A stretch of DNA of 64,000 nt from Coniella vitis (Eukaryota > Ascomycota > Sordariomycetes > Diaporthales > Schizoparmaceae). The stretch spans positions 1,674,001 through 1,738,000 of the forward strand of contig WUJK01000009.1 of assembly GCA_011317545.1 (NCBI GenBank). The letters are read 5' to 3'. Position 1 is the stretch's first letter. The number at the start of each line of letters is the position of its first letter. Both the position numbers and the translations under genes were made by a program. Under the pieces are notes generated by a model. It had not been told where the DNA came from and ran no database searches. It was given only the letters and a program-made list of their open reading frames with translations. This document shows positions 33,998 through 45,070 of the stretch, one piece after another.

Positions 33998-35140
33998 TTG
34001 CTCAAGAACACGCAGTTTCCATATTGTACATAGTATAGGGAATAATTATCTGAGATTCGTATATATATATACAAGGTGTGTAATCAAGTATGAGAGAACA
34101 TCCAACAAATCGGATAGCGAATTTCATGCTCTAGATAGACACGAAAATCCAAGCAAGAGCCACGGCTTTCCACAAGATCAAAAAAACCACCAAAAACTGG
34201 CGACCCTACACCAACTTCCTTCAGTATTCATGTCCGTATATTACTTGACGTCACTTTTGCGTATGCATAAGCCGTACTACTGTAGATCCAGGGTCTACAC
34301 ATGATGGGCAAGACTGGACGGACGACTAGCTAGGAATGTTACTTACAACATTGAATCTTGATGTGTGAGGGAATAGTCAGGTATCCCTCTAGCCCAGGTA
34401 GGTGTGCTATACCAGACATATTTGCACGTAGCTTCAGCACTCAGTTCAATTTCTACATAGATTTCAATCTCCCATTCAGCTGCGCAGTCCTCAAGTATAT
34501 ACTACCAACTCACAGGAGACCATCCCCGACTCGTTCCCCATCCCGTCTCCTCCATCTCAAGGCTTAGAAAAGTTCTGATTCAGACAGTATAAGATTCACA
34601 ATCCAGCCAGCCTTTGACCACGGTATATAGACAACAACAACTATACAATTATTCCTAATACCCTGTTTCCTATTTCCCGTCCGCGTTTGCTTCCTTTCCT
34701 TGTCCAGAGCCACTTGCGCAACCCGGAGAGCCTTTGCGGCCTTGACCATCAAGTAAGACAGTAACATCTTCAAATAAGTACAATTGGAAAAGCAGAACCT
34801 GACCTAACCCAAACTCCAGTTCACTCCGTCTTCCGTTCCCCTTCTGATCCAGAAACCCCATAAGGGTGGGCAGGAGAAGAAAATGGAAAGCAGTAACAGA
34901 ATCTCAATCCTTCTTCAACCAAGGACAGGAGAAAAAGAGAAAAGGAAAAAGGACGAGGTGGTTGCAGAGATACCACCACCGAAAGCGGGTGACAGCTTGG
35001 GAGGAACACTCTCCTTGAAGGTCGTTCAGTTGTAGCTCCATAGAGAAACCAAACTCGGAATGCTTTTCTTTCGCTGTCATTCAGCGTCGATATCCAGCAC
35101 GTTGTTGCCCTAACCGTCACCGTCGCGGGCCATAACACAA

Positions 35141-36051
35141 TCACACCTCCTCCGTAAAAATACTCCGCCTCCCCGTCGGACTATTCGCCCTCTTGCCTCC
35201 AGCACCACCACCATGTCCTGCCTCTGCACCCTCCATCGGCCGCGGACTCACCCCCCTCAAACTGATATTCGCCGGCTCCGCAGCATCGTCATCAAAGGGA
35301 TTGCTCCGTGGCGCATCCCCACGAGCTCGCTGCTCCGCCCCGGATCCATTGAACGTCCCCGGCGTCGTGGCCAAATTCATAGAGTACGTCTCAGCTCCAC
35401 CGCCGCCACCACCACCAAGCTCATAAACCGAATGATCCCCCTCACCATAGGGCCCAAGCCTGCGGCTACTACCAGCCCCAGCCCCAGCCCCACCCCCGTG
35501 ATGCAATCCCAATTCCTGCTCTTCATAGTATCCCCCCGGTCCAAAGGTATCCGCCTCGGTGCCAACGCGTGCATCCCACGCCTCATCCGGGTCCAGCGCG
35601 CCGAATCCGCGACGGCGGCCTCCGCCTGCGCTCCCCCCCGCCGAGTACCCGCCTCCGCCTTCGTATGCGCCCGCAGCGGAGCGGTTTCCGCTGTTCTTGA
35701 GCTTGGCGAATTGGTCGCTGAACCAGCCTTGGATGCCGCCTGATCGGGGACCGGATGCGCCGTAGGAGCTGGAGGAATGGTGATGGTCGCTTTTGAGAAA
35801 TGGGAGGAAGGAGGTGAAGGAGGGTGGGGGGAGCTGTGGGTTCGGTAAATGTTAGTTGAGTCGATATTCGTCTGCAGAGACGAAGCAAGAGAACGACAGA
35901 GAACAAGACACGGGCCTGGGGCAAGAGGAGCAAGAACAAAACATACGCCCAACTTCTGTGCTCGCCAGCGGGTGTAGCCAACCCAGCCTATGGCGGCCAC
36001 GGCGGCGAGCACGAGAATGGTGATGATGATCGCACCGGCGGTGCCAACCAT
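35141..36051 (-). CDS. Conserved fungal single-pass membrane protein, function unknown
   Basis: Exons 36051-35947 and 35833-35141 give 265 residues; the 113-nt intron has a GTATGT donor. Residues about 4-28 form one hydrophobic helix right at the N terminus, followed by a WRAQKLG basic stop-transfer segment. A conserved stretch follows: LPPPSFTSFLPFLK, GGIQGWFSDQFAKLKN, AGAYEGGGGYS and FGALDPDEAWDARVG. GPGGYYEEQELGLHHG comes next. The rest is Gly/Ala/Ser-rich. I recall this arrangement in a family often labelled acid-phosphatase-like in fungal genomes, but I see no phosphatase motif and assign no activity. The tail should be cytosolic or lumenal depending on orientation, which the sequence does not settle. 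Confidence 0.8.
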
Positions 36052-36939
36052 GTTGAATGGATCTTATCGCTCCTGCGGTTTTTGTTGTTTTTTTGGGGGG
36101 CAAATGGTTGTATGCGTTTCAGAACAAGGACCGACAAGTAAGCAAGCGTTGGCTCGTTCGCTCGCAGTGTGGCTCTATCGGGGCCTGCTGGAAGCAAGCC
36201 AAAAGAGAAAAAAGATCCCCCCGATCCGAAGCGAGGGATGGAGGATGCGAGATGCGAGATGCGAGATGCAGCAGCGTACGTGGTGACGGTGATGTCAAAC
36301 AAACAAGTTTTGGTCGGCTGTTTTCTTCTTCTTCTTGGGCTATTGACCAAGCTGTGGAGTTGGCTGTTGGGAGGAGATGCAGTGTGACTTTGTAAGTTGT
36401 GTTGTCGGGTCTGCCTGACTGACTGATTGACTGACTGATTGCCCCAGCTCATGGTCCGACGAGGCGGGTGGACTGGCCAGGAGAGGGCAAAGTGGTAGGC
36501 TGGGGAACTTTTGGGCTTTCGCGGTGCTTACTACCGCTGTTACCCTAGCTAGCATGTAGTGCTGGGCACCCTCTGTAGCGTCTTTTTTTGTGACACTGCC
36601 TCATTTACATAGTACGTTCAGTTGCCCATCCCAGCGGGCTGAGCGGATCCTCCAGCACCCATACGTCATGCGGGCTGGTGGCCCAAGCTCCTCTCTGTGT
36701 GGATATCCCTGCAAGTAAGGTTGATATGTACCGTCTACATAGTACATGGTGGAAGTAGACAACCAAGTACCTAGGTATCTCTCCTAGTAGATACTGCATC
36801 CGCCGTCGTCCTCCTTCACTCAAGGGGCACAAAACTCGAGTATGCAAAGTAGCAAATGGAACATATTATCCATCAAGTCTAGGGGTATATTCGTTCACCA
36901 AAACCTATCGGCACCCCATTCGCCAAATCCCATCCCAGT
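36052..36939. other. Gap between the membrane protein start and the phytase end
   Basis: This holds the promoter of the one-TM protein gene and the phytase 3' flank. It has two TACATAGTAC motifs (36606-36615 and 36736-36745) and the palindrome TACCTAGGTA (36768-36777). No gene is visible. Confidence 0.7.
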
Positions 36940-38774
36940 CTACGAAAAGCATGAACTCCATTCGCCGCCCTTGCGCGCAAAGCCTAGGCTCTCGACAAAA
37001 TCACCCAACGCGCACCGGCCGTACTCGTCCCCGCCACACGTCTCGAGCGGCCGCACACGGTCATTCACAATCACGCGCACCAGCTCCTCGGCGGGCCGGT
37101 CCGTGCACTGCAGCTTCTCCACGTACATGCGCGCAGCAAATGGCACCGTCCACGAAGCAGAGTACCAGTCCAGCTCCTCCACACTCTGCACCGTCGTGTT
37201 GGACAGCGTGCGCGTGTCGTTGTACAGGCCCATGGCCCAAAAGATACCCGTCATGTCGTTGTCGTGGCTGAAGTCGGCGTACAGCGCACGGTCGAGGGGG
37301 AAGGTGGCGGCGTTGTCGTCGAGCGTGTGGTTGGTGCTCGTCTCGTCAACGACAGCCTTGCCCGTCAGCCTCGCAATCAGCTCGTTGGTGAAGCCCACGC
37401 CCTGCGTCGGCCCCAGCGGGTTGCCGCTGCCAAAGCCGTAGTATTTCCCCAAACTCTGGTAGTAGTCGTAGCTGCGCCACTCGTCCTGCGTGAAGAGATC
37501 GCAAAACTCGGAGATCTGGCCATCCACGTTGGCGACAGTGACAAAGGGACACAGGTCCATCATGTAGATCGTCTCGGTGGCAGTGAGGTTCACACCCGGC
37601 AAGTTCTGGTTCAGCCGTGCTGTAATGTTGCGCGTAAAGATGCCAGCCCACACCGTCTGCGCACTGGTTGAAATATCCGAGTCAGGACCGTCCTCAAACG
37701 CCGTGCACAGCCCGTGGTCCAGCGTATTGTTGCTGCCCGTGGTCTCGCTAATCACCACCATGTTATAAGGGTACCCGCCATCGCCAACTGCCTTATTATC
37801 CGCGATTCGGGCGGCATGAAAGCCTTGCGTCCAGTTCTTGGCCGACTCCACCACGCGGGCCTCGCCCGACGAGCGCACAAAGAGTTCATACTGCTCCTCG
37901 CCGCGCTGCGCCAGGGCCTCGTAGCGCTGGTAGAACTTGCGTCCCGAATTGATGAGTTCTTGCTGCCCAAAGGTCGTCAGCTGGTCTGCGCCCAGCGTGT
38001 ACTCAAACTCGCTCAGAAACTCGTAGCCGGGACCATAAGATGTTGCGCTGCTCTTGATGCGGTTGACGGTGGCGTTGTAAAGGAGCGTCTTGCTGGCCGT
38101 AGGGTCGCGGGCGCCGTGACGGGAGAGGATCTGCGCAAAGGTGACTGTGCATCCATCTGGGACTGCGTCCGATGATGCAGGCGCATCAGTTTGGTTGACA
38201 GAGAAGTAGGGCGCATATTGGCCCCAGTAATGCGAGATTTGAGGAGAGCAGGTGTAGCCGGCGTCAACTTGGTCGCAGGAGGCGGCGGTCTTGGCTGTCA
38301 CCACCCGGCTGTGGAGGGAATGCAGCGTTAGTACTCAAAATTTCGCATGAGCTGTACTTTGAAGGAAGTAAACCGGGTAGACAGGGTGTCATGAGGGCGG
38401 GTGAGATGGGACGGAAGGATAAGGGCAACGGGAAACAGGCCGTAGACAGGGCATAAGAAACAACCGGGCCAAAACATTACATACACTGTCGCCGCAACCA
38501 AGTACCAAAGAACAATCGTAGCCATGGCAGCCATGCTAAACTTCAAGACGCGATGATGATTGCGAGCCCAAAAGGAGAGTGTCTCGTGGGCTTCTGTAAC
38601 TGCCTGGCGACCGGGCAGCCGGCTGTACTTGTAGTTTTTGCGCTCCTGTCCCTCGCCCTCGCCCTCGTCTGCTTGTCCTCGCCCTTGTCCTCCTCCTTCT
38701 CCTCGCCGTCGAATCCGCGGAATGATCTTCAACATCTCCACCAGGCGACCCCCAGACCACCAGCGCCGAGCCAT
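36940..38774 (-). CDS. Histidine acid phosphatase, phytase type, membrane-anchored
   Basis: Exons 38774-38485 and 38308-36940 give 552 residues. The catalytic RHGARDP motif lies at 160-166, giving the nucleophilic His and phosphate-binding Arg. The proton-donor motif FSHDNDMTG is in the C-terminal part. Many cysteines and N-glycosylation sequons (NAT, NWT, NIT, NLT, NHT, NTT) indicate a secretory-pathway protein. Unlike secreted fungal phytases it has no cleavable signal peptide. A basic, Gly-rich, 80-residue N terminus precedes one hydrophobic helix (about 81-98), so it reads as a type II membrane enzyme with the catalytic domain outside or in the lumen. Substrate is likely inositol hexakisphosphate or other phosphomonoesters. 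The spliced junction is supported by a GTATGT donor and a CACAG acceptor. Confidence 0.9.
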
Positions 38775-39888
38775 ATAGCGGCTGCGCGCGTTTCAGTATG
38801 TGCGTGCGTATATCGGGGCTTTTCTGTCGTCCGGGTGTTGGATTGACGGGGCGGTGTGTCCACAGTCCCCCCGCTCTCTTCTCTCTTTGCTTGAAACTAG
38901 CTGTACTTTGGTAGTAGGGAATACCACCACTGCCACCCAAACTAGCTCAGCCGAGCAGCGAATGCAACCGCAGCCCGCCTACACGCGTCCTTTCTTGGAA
39001 CGACACCCAAGCAGGCAAAGACAACGACACAACGTGGTGTCTGTGGGGCTTGCAGCCTCGTCCATCAAGCTGCGACTGTCGCTTGCCTAGCCTCAGCCGG
39101 AAAACCGGCAGCGGGTATCATGAGAAATTATCTGCGTGCCAATAAAAGAAGTAAAATTGATTGCAAGGCTGGCCAGCAGTCCTAGACAAACAAGCTCCAA
39201 CACGGGCATGCGCAGGGCTCGACCGAGCCGAGGATGGGAGCGGAGTCGTGCGTGTCGGATCTTGATACTATGGTAGCTGTAGAAGCAGGGCAGGGCCGGG
39301 GAATGGAGCAGCAAGCGATGTAGAAGTCCAAATGGACGAATGCTTCCACCCACGTGCCCGCTCAGACGGCCTGGGATGGGAAAGCCAATTCGCGGGGGTG
39401 GAGACTTGGCGGGGTTCCACTGCAGCAAGAGCGAAAAATGCACAGAAGACTTGTCATCATGTATTATGTACCGCCTACCAATGTCTCATTCTGCAGTGTC
39501 AGTCGCCTTCCTGGCAAAGAAAACATGTGGTGCTATATATGTGCAAGTGGTATCCTGGTATCAAAATTCTCACAGCCTGCTGCCAATACAAACAGTGGCA
39601 GCTGTGGGGCAGTACAGCAATAACTGGGACAAAGTGTCCAACATTCAACACTGCCCTTATTTCCAGAAAAAAACCAAAAACCCCTGCAGCCAGACTTGAG
39701 GGAAAAAGATGCCTGAGCACGAAAAGCCACCGTTGACCACGTGCCCTCCTTCCATACCTATCATTAGCTCATGTACACCCATGTCTTTTGTAAAGAGAAA
39801 AAAAAACAAAAACAATATCTCTTTCGGTGTCGTGCTGCTTGACGACAGCGTTCCCAGACCTCCACAGTCCCACATCGGGGTTCTGTCA
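38775..39888. other. Gap upstream of the phytase gene
   Basis: Both neighbours run leftward, so this holds the phytase promoter and the 3' flank of the phytase's upstream neighbour. It carries one copy of the TACTATGGTAGC variant (39266-39277). No gene is visible. Confidence 0.7.
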
Positions 39889-41845
39889 TCAAAATGCGAT
39901 ACCCACACTCATGGGCCTGGGCCCTTGCAGCGGTGACTGCACAGGATACTGCCGGATCTGCACCCTCGTCTCACTCTTCTCTTCTACCGGCACCGTCGAC
40001 GACTCTTGAATGCTGCTGACTGCCTCGCCACCCCCCAAGGCCCCAAAGGTCTGTCGCCGGCCCATCAAAGCCAGATTAAGACTCTTGCGCGATTCGCGTG
40101 CGTACGTCTTTTCAAACTGCGACTGCACCCGAAGCGCTGTCTCGGGCGGCGTACTGCCCGGCGACCAGTGCGTGCTTGTCGCCACAGTCATTGTGCCGCC
40201 ACCCGCAAGGCCATCGTCAGAGCTGTAGACCGAGCCTGAAAAAGGCCGCGATACATCCGACACCGAGTCGAAGCTGCTTCTCCGTCCCGTGAACATGGCC
40301 GACGGTGGAAGCGACTGGTAATAGCCGTCCCTCTCCGTCAGTGCTCGCGGCGCATTCGTAGTCGAATCACGCGAGAATCTGCGCGAATGTCGCTTGGAAG
40401 GTGACGCCTGGCCCGAGTTGTTCTCTGTACCCGCCGGGAAGAGCCAGTCAGACACCCTGCTGAACGATTTTTTCTTGCGCAGGGGCGGGCGCAGAATCAA
40501 TGGCAAGGGTGGTGCCAGTGGCACGTCAATGTCGATGGAATTATCAATGATTCTGGGGCTCGTTTCTGGTGGATGTGAGTTGAATGCTGAGCGGCGCACA
40601 GCCGATGGCGTGTCAGGTGTGGGGGGTGCTGCTGCTGCAGCAGCAGCAATGGTAGAGAAAGAAGAAGTGAACACGAAAGCAGCAGGCCATTTCGGTGCTC
40701 GGAAAGAGGTAGAGCGCTCTGGGAAAGATTGAGGCACATGCGCCAAGGGCAAGGGCGGAGGCTCAAATGCTACCTGCGATGAAGGTGCAGTACGCGGTCG
40801 GTCGATGCTGACGCGCTCTGCAAACGATGGCGCCGAGGGTGGCACAATCGGGACTGGCGGCATCGGCTCGTCTGTGCAACACAGGTTTAGTATGTCTCTT
40901 GTGCCCTGAACCCGATAGCTGGCTACGCCTGCAACACTTACCTGGATCGTACGATGTCGATGGTCTGCTCAGACATACGCTGTGCCGTGACTTGACCGAT
41001 TCAATCTCTGCATCTAGCATATCTCTCTCAATGATGGCACTGGCGATCCGCTCAACAATAGCCTCGACACTTGGTGATGTGTATGCTCGCGGCCGTGTCT
41101 TGGCACGCGGCGGTATCCTTGGTGGGCTCTCCTCTCCGATGCTGACAGTCCTCATTGAGTTGCCATCGACCAATGGCCGGCGGGGGATATGGAAGGACAT
41201 GCTTGAAGCGTCTCTGGACTGCGCCAGCGTGGTCTCATCGTCGTCAAAGACATCTCGGCTCCGGCCCCGCACGGCTTGAGGCGGTGACACAGACCGTTCG
41301 CGACCTGCAAAGTATGGCAGGAGGGGTGAGATTCTGTTGTCTGCGGTTTGGTAGATGCTGAGCTGCAGCGGCCGAAACAGGGGTGCAGTACGAGGGCCAT
41401 CCGGGACGGGTCCCTTGAAGTTCACGGCTCCTGAGCCAACGTGCCGAAAGTTGGAAGGTGTCGATATCCGCGGCCGGCGCGCTACCAATCGCTTCCTTTT
41501 GCCAGAGAAGAAGTTCCAATCAATCCAACCCATGGCGTCCTGGTTGTGAGATGTTTCTGTTGCCGCGGTGGCTCGTTGCTTCTGTAGCTGCGCTGGAGCT
41601 GCCGGTCGGGGAGGTTCGGCCTGGGGCGGTGGGGTTGGCCTGGGTTGTTCGTAGTATATCTCGTAGTATGCCTTCTCCGGGTCGGACAGGTCGACGACTC
41701 TTCCTCGAGGAAGCCCGCCGTCTTTGCGTCTGTTATTTCGGGTATGGTAGATGTGATGTTCGTTTTCGTCAGTCGTGTTGCTGGAGCAAGGAGCGAACAA
41801 CCACCACTTTATGATATCCAAGCAGCCACGCGGCTCATCACTCAT
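39889..41845 (-). CDS. Uncharacterised Ser/Pro/Arg-rich fungal protein
   Basis: Exons 41845-40942 and 40871-39889 give 628 residues, joined across a 70-nt intron (GTAAGT...ACAG) at SYDP-DEPMPP. I do not recognise the family. Visible features are a hydrophobic, Cys-containing N terminus (CLDIIKWWLFAPC), a DPEKAYYEIYYE block and GWIDWNFFSGKRKRLVARRPRIS, a basic segment that could be a nuclear signal. A short predicted helix (VEAIVERIASAIIERDMLDAEIESV) follows. Then comes a long disordered half rich in Ser, Pro and Arg with many potential phosphorylation sites and an eight-Ala run. No enzyme motif is visible. Even coding character across both exons supports a real gene; scaffold or signalling roles are guesses. 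Confidence 0.75.
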
Positions 41846-44800
41846 GATGTTGCAGTGTACAACGAGAGGTCATTCATAATCAAGCGGAAGAGAATATCCA
41901 AATAGCAAAAATGACAAAACGAAAGACGGCCAGCGAGTCAGACTGTGCGCAACCTCAGGAACCTGAGGCTGAAGAGAAGGAAAAGCCAAAGAGCGGAACT
42001 CCTTTGGACGTGGGCAGGAGAAACGAACAGAGGTGGACCGGCATGACCAGATCTAACCGGGAGAGATCTCACGACGAGAAAGGAGCGGACGGGAGCAGAA
42101 TGGCGAAGCTGTGTGGCATGCGCCCAATCTTTATCGGGAGAGAGCAGCCCTACCTGCGCAAAGCGATTGAATGGGGCCCGTTCTCTTGCCATGTATTCGG
42201 GGCTTCCAGACGCATGCCTAAAGCGACAGGTACTTTGCTCTATTCTGCTCTGCTCGATGTGTACATGCTGAACACAGGACCACCACACCCCTCAAACTTC
42301 CTACGTACACTTATCCGTGGTGGACAAGATGGTAAAGATAGAGTAGGGTCGGCCTGGGCCAGGGCGTAGCATCGCTGACTGTGTGGGAGAAGCAAAGAAG
42401 GCAGAGTGGTTGCTGGCCGGATGGAGAGGTCTCATTCTGCAGCCTGTGATAGGTTGTGCAGGATTGGCCGAGGGCCAGTCGGCGCTTACCGGCCAGGGTC
42501 GCGGTGATGCATGCTAGTGCTGCGGATGGCTGGCAAGCGTTGGCGCTACACGCTACAGGCCAAAATAAACACGGCCCCACAGGCGTGTCGGGTGGGCAAT
42601 CAAGTTGAGCGAGTCGTTTTGTCTCAGAATGCCCTGCTCAAGTCACCACCCACTGCGACTCGTGCAGAGGTATCCTCTGGTATCTTCACTCTAGCTTTCG
42701 CAGACTGCGGTCAACCCTCACAAAAGATTGGCTCATGGGATCCGACGCTTGTATGCATGTGGCAAATGTGCAGATAGCAGCTGACCCCCCCCCACCTTTC
42801 GAGCGGTACCTTGTGCAGCAACAATGTATTCTGCAAACTGCAAGTACTATGTATACGAGGCCGTCTGATCAACAAAAAACCACAGCTACTATGATGAGGC
42901 CCACGACCTTGCACATTAACCTGAAAACGGACAGGAGGGGCGGCAGAGGAGATGAGAAGGACACAGTAGGCGCTGCAAAGAGCCAATACAAGTCTTTTTT
43001 GGGTATTACGCCAGCCGACCACTGACAAACATCCTTGCTGAATGAGACATGGCAAAGATGCTGTCACTGTCAAGATCTGGTGTTGCTATTCTTTTCTGAA
43101 ACCAGGGCCATTTCTTTGGGTCGAAAAGGGCGAAACGAAGGGCCGGAAGTCAAGTCAACAAAATTCTGGTGCAACATCGACATGGCTTGGGGCGAGCGGG
43201 AAGCAATGCAGGCCAGAAAGGCGGGCCTTTTTTTTGGGGGGGGGGGCAGGTGACGAGCGGCAGGACATCGTGGAACGGAAGGCGCCACCTGCAGCGGTCT
43301 TTGTCGGTGACTCCATCTCACTGGCTGCGTGGTGGCCCGGCAGTGTGCACAGTCGCTGCTGCAGCGGCCCGCAATTGACGACGTGTGGCTCCATGGCAGC
43401 AGCCAAAGCATAGCCGGGGAAGCCATGGCGTGGATTGGCTGGCGATGACTCGAGTTGCCCTGGCACCCGCATGGCGGCTTGCATTTGTGGACATGTGTAA
43501 AACGGAGTGACATGTTGAACAGCCAGCGGACCGCAATGTCTGGGCCAGAAGGTGGATGTGAATGAAAACGCGGATGTGGATGCAAACGCACCGTGGCACA
43601 AATGAACAGGCGTCTAGTGTCTGGGATCCAAAGAGCCGTCTTTGAACCGCCAGCAGCGTCCGCACATGAGGCGCGGGGACGACGGCTGTTGCGAGCAGCA
43701 TGCAGAGACTGGCTATAGATTCGCCCAGCTGTCGTACGTCTCTCGGTTTCCCGTCTTCCGTTTGCTCCCCGCCTAAGAATAGCAGGAATGGCAAGTCGCT
43801 GCGGTGTCATGCGAGGCCGCCATCTCGCTGGCCTAGCCGAGATTTGGCAGGGTTGCTTGTCAGCGTGGCTCTGGTCGAATCCTCGTGGTGTTTGCTGATG
43901 GTACCCTAAGGCGGCGTGGCTGACGGGCTATCACCGCTGTGCCTGCCAGACACTGCCGACAAAAACCTGGCTAGAAGCGGTGATTGGCCTATAAGCTTGT
44001 TAGAACGGAGCGTATGGCAATGGCTGGAGCTCATGATGGAGCCATGAAAAGGCTTTTCTGGCAGAAAGATCGTCCAGCCTTGCCAGCCACCGCAGCCTCC
44101 CTAGCCAATAAGCGAGTAGAAAAGGTCGCTATGAACAAAGTGTAATTTGGTAAGAGAGTGTACTATGTAGGGTCTGAGAGTGGGAGAAAGACTCTGGCTG
44201 GTGGATTGCAAGTAGCTGACTTGTTGGCAACACCGCAAGTGCTGCTGGTCTTGTTGGATTGGAACTGTTGCATCAATTACGAATTTCAAACGCTTGTTCT
44301 GCTAGCCTTATGTAAGCAACTAGTCTTTCCATCCTGTTGTATGTGCCAAACTTGAGAATGGCATTACTACCTAGGTATTCGCTACATAGTATACATAGTA
44401 GAGACGCTTGGATGATCATGCCTTCTGGGCTCTCTCGCTTCGATCGTGGATCCCAGCTTTTCCTTCCCGTCTCAATTCTCGAAAACACATGAAGGTATCC
44501 GCATCAGACTCCGGAGGTTTGGGGGCCACGTCCGAGTAGTGTCAGATCGTGAATAGAAACTTCAGTTCTGTCCAATCACGCATGCGGATCTTGCAATGTG
44601 TATTGAAAGTATAATTCAACCTTGAATACTCGAGACACCTAGTGTGGTAGGCAATGGGGCTTGGAACACCAAAGTACACGAGGTACCGAGATGGATAGTA
44701 TCCGCTTGATAGTGCTTGACTGGATAGTGCTTGAGTGAGCTTCGGCTGCTCCCTGCCTGCCGGACACTAAGCCTAAAGTCTGGTACATAGTACACAGCCG

Positions 44801-45070
44801 TCAGAGCATGGTGCCGTCATCCTTGTGTCTGTGCCTGTGCTGCAGCGCGTTTCCCAAGTGGACACGTTCCGCAAAGTCAAAGGACAGACAGCTTGTCTCT
44901 AATATACTGCGCCAACGATTTGGCGCAAACCGTGTCACCAAGTCCACCTAGCAACTTTGCACCCAACACCCAAGCCATACCACGCACCCGCAGCCTTATA
45001 CAATCGGGTTTCGTCCTAGCATCATACACTTTAGTTCGTCCTCGTGCGCTTTACACACCAACATATCCAA
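41846..45070. other. 3.2 kb divergent gap upstream of SEC62
   Basis: No gene could be supported; frames of up to 246 codons around 43070-43810 have no domain character and overlap each other. The gap holds five TACATAGTA-family motifs (42845-42853, 44161-44169, 44383-44391, 44392-44400, 44784-44793), two of them directly abutting, and TACCTAGGTA at 44368-44377. This is the densest motif cluster in the window. Confidence 0.65.

Larger units (their letters stand above)
33684..35140. other. Gap upstream of inositol monophosphatase
   Basis: Both flanking genes run leftward. The gap contains a likely TATA box (33836-33841), a GTAC cluster (33932-33997), a TACATAGTA motif (34027-34035) and a short TA run near 34060-34070. 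No gene is visible. Confidence 0.7.

Noticed and set aside
43070..43810. 246-codon minus-strand frame with overlapping 148- and 158-codon frames
   Set aside because: All three frames are open through the same stretch, which points to base composition and not to coding.
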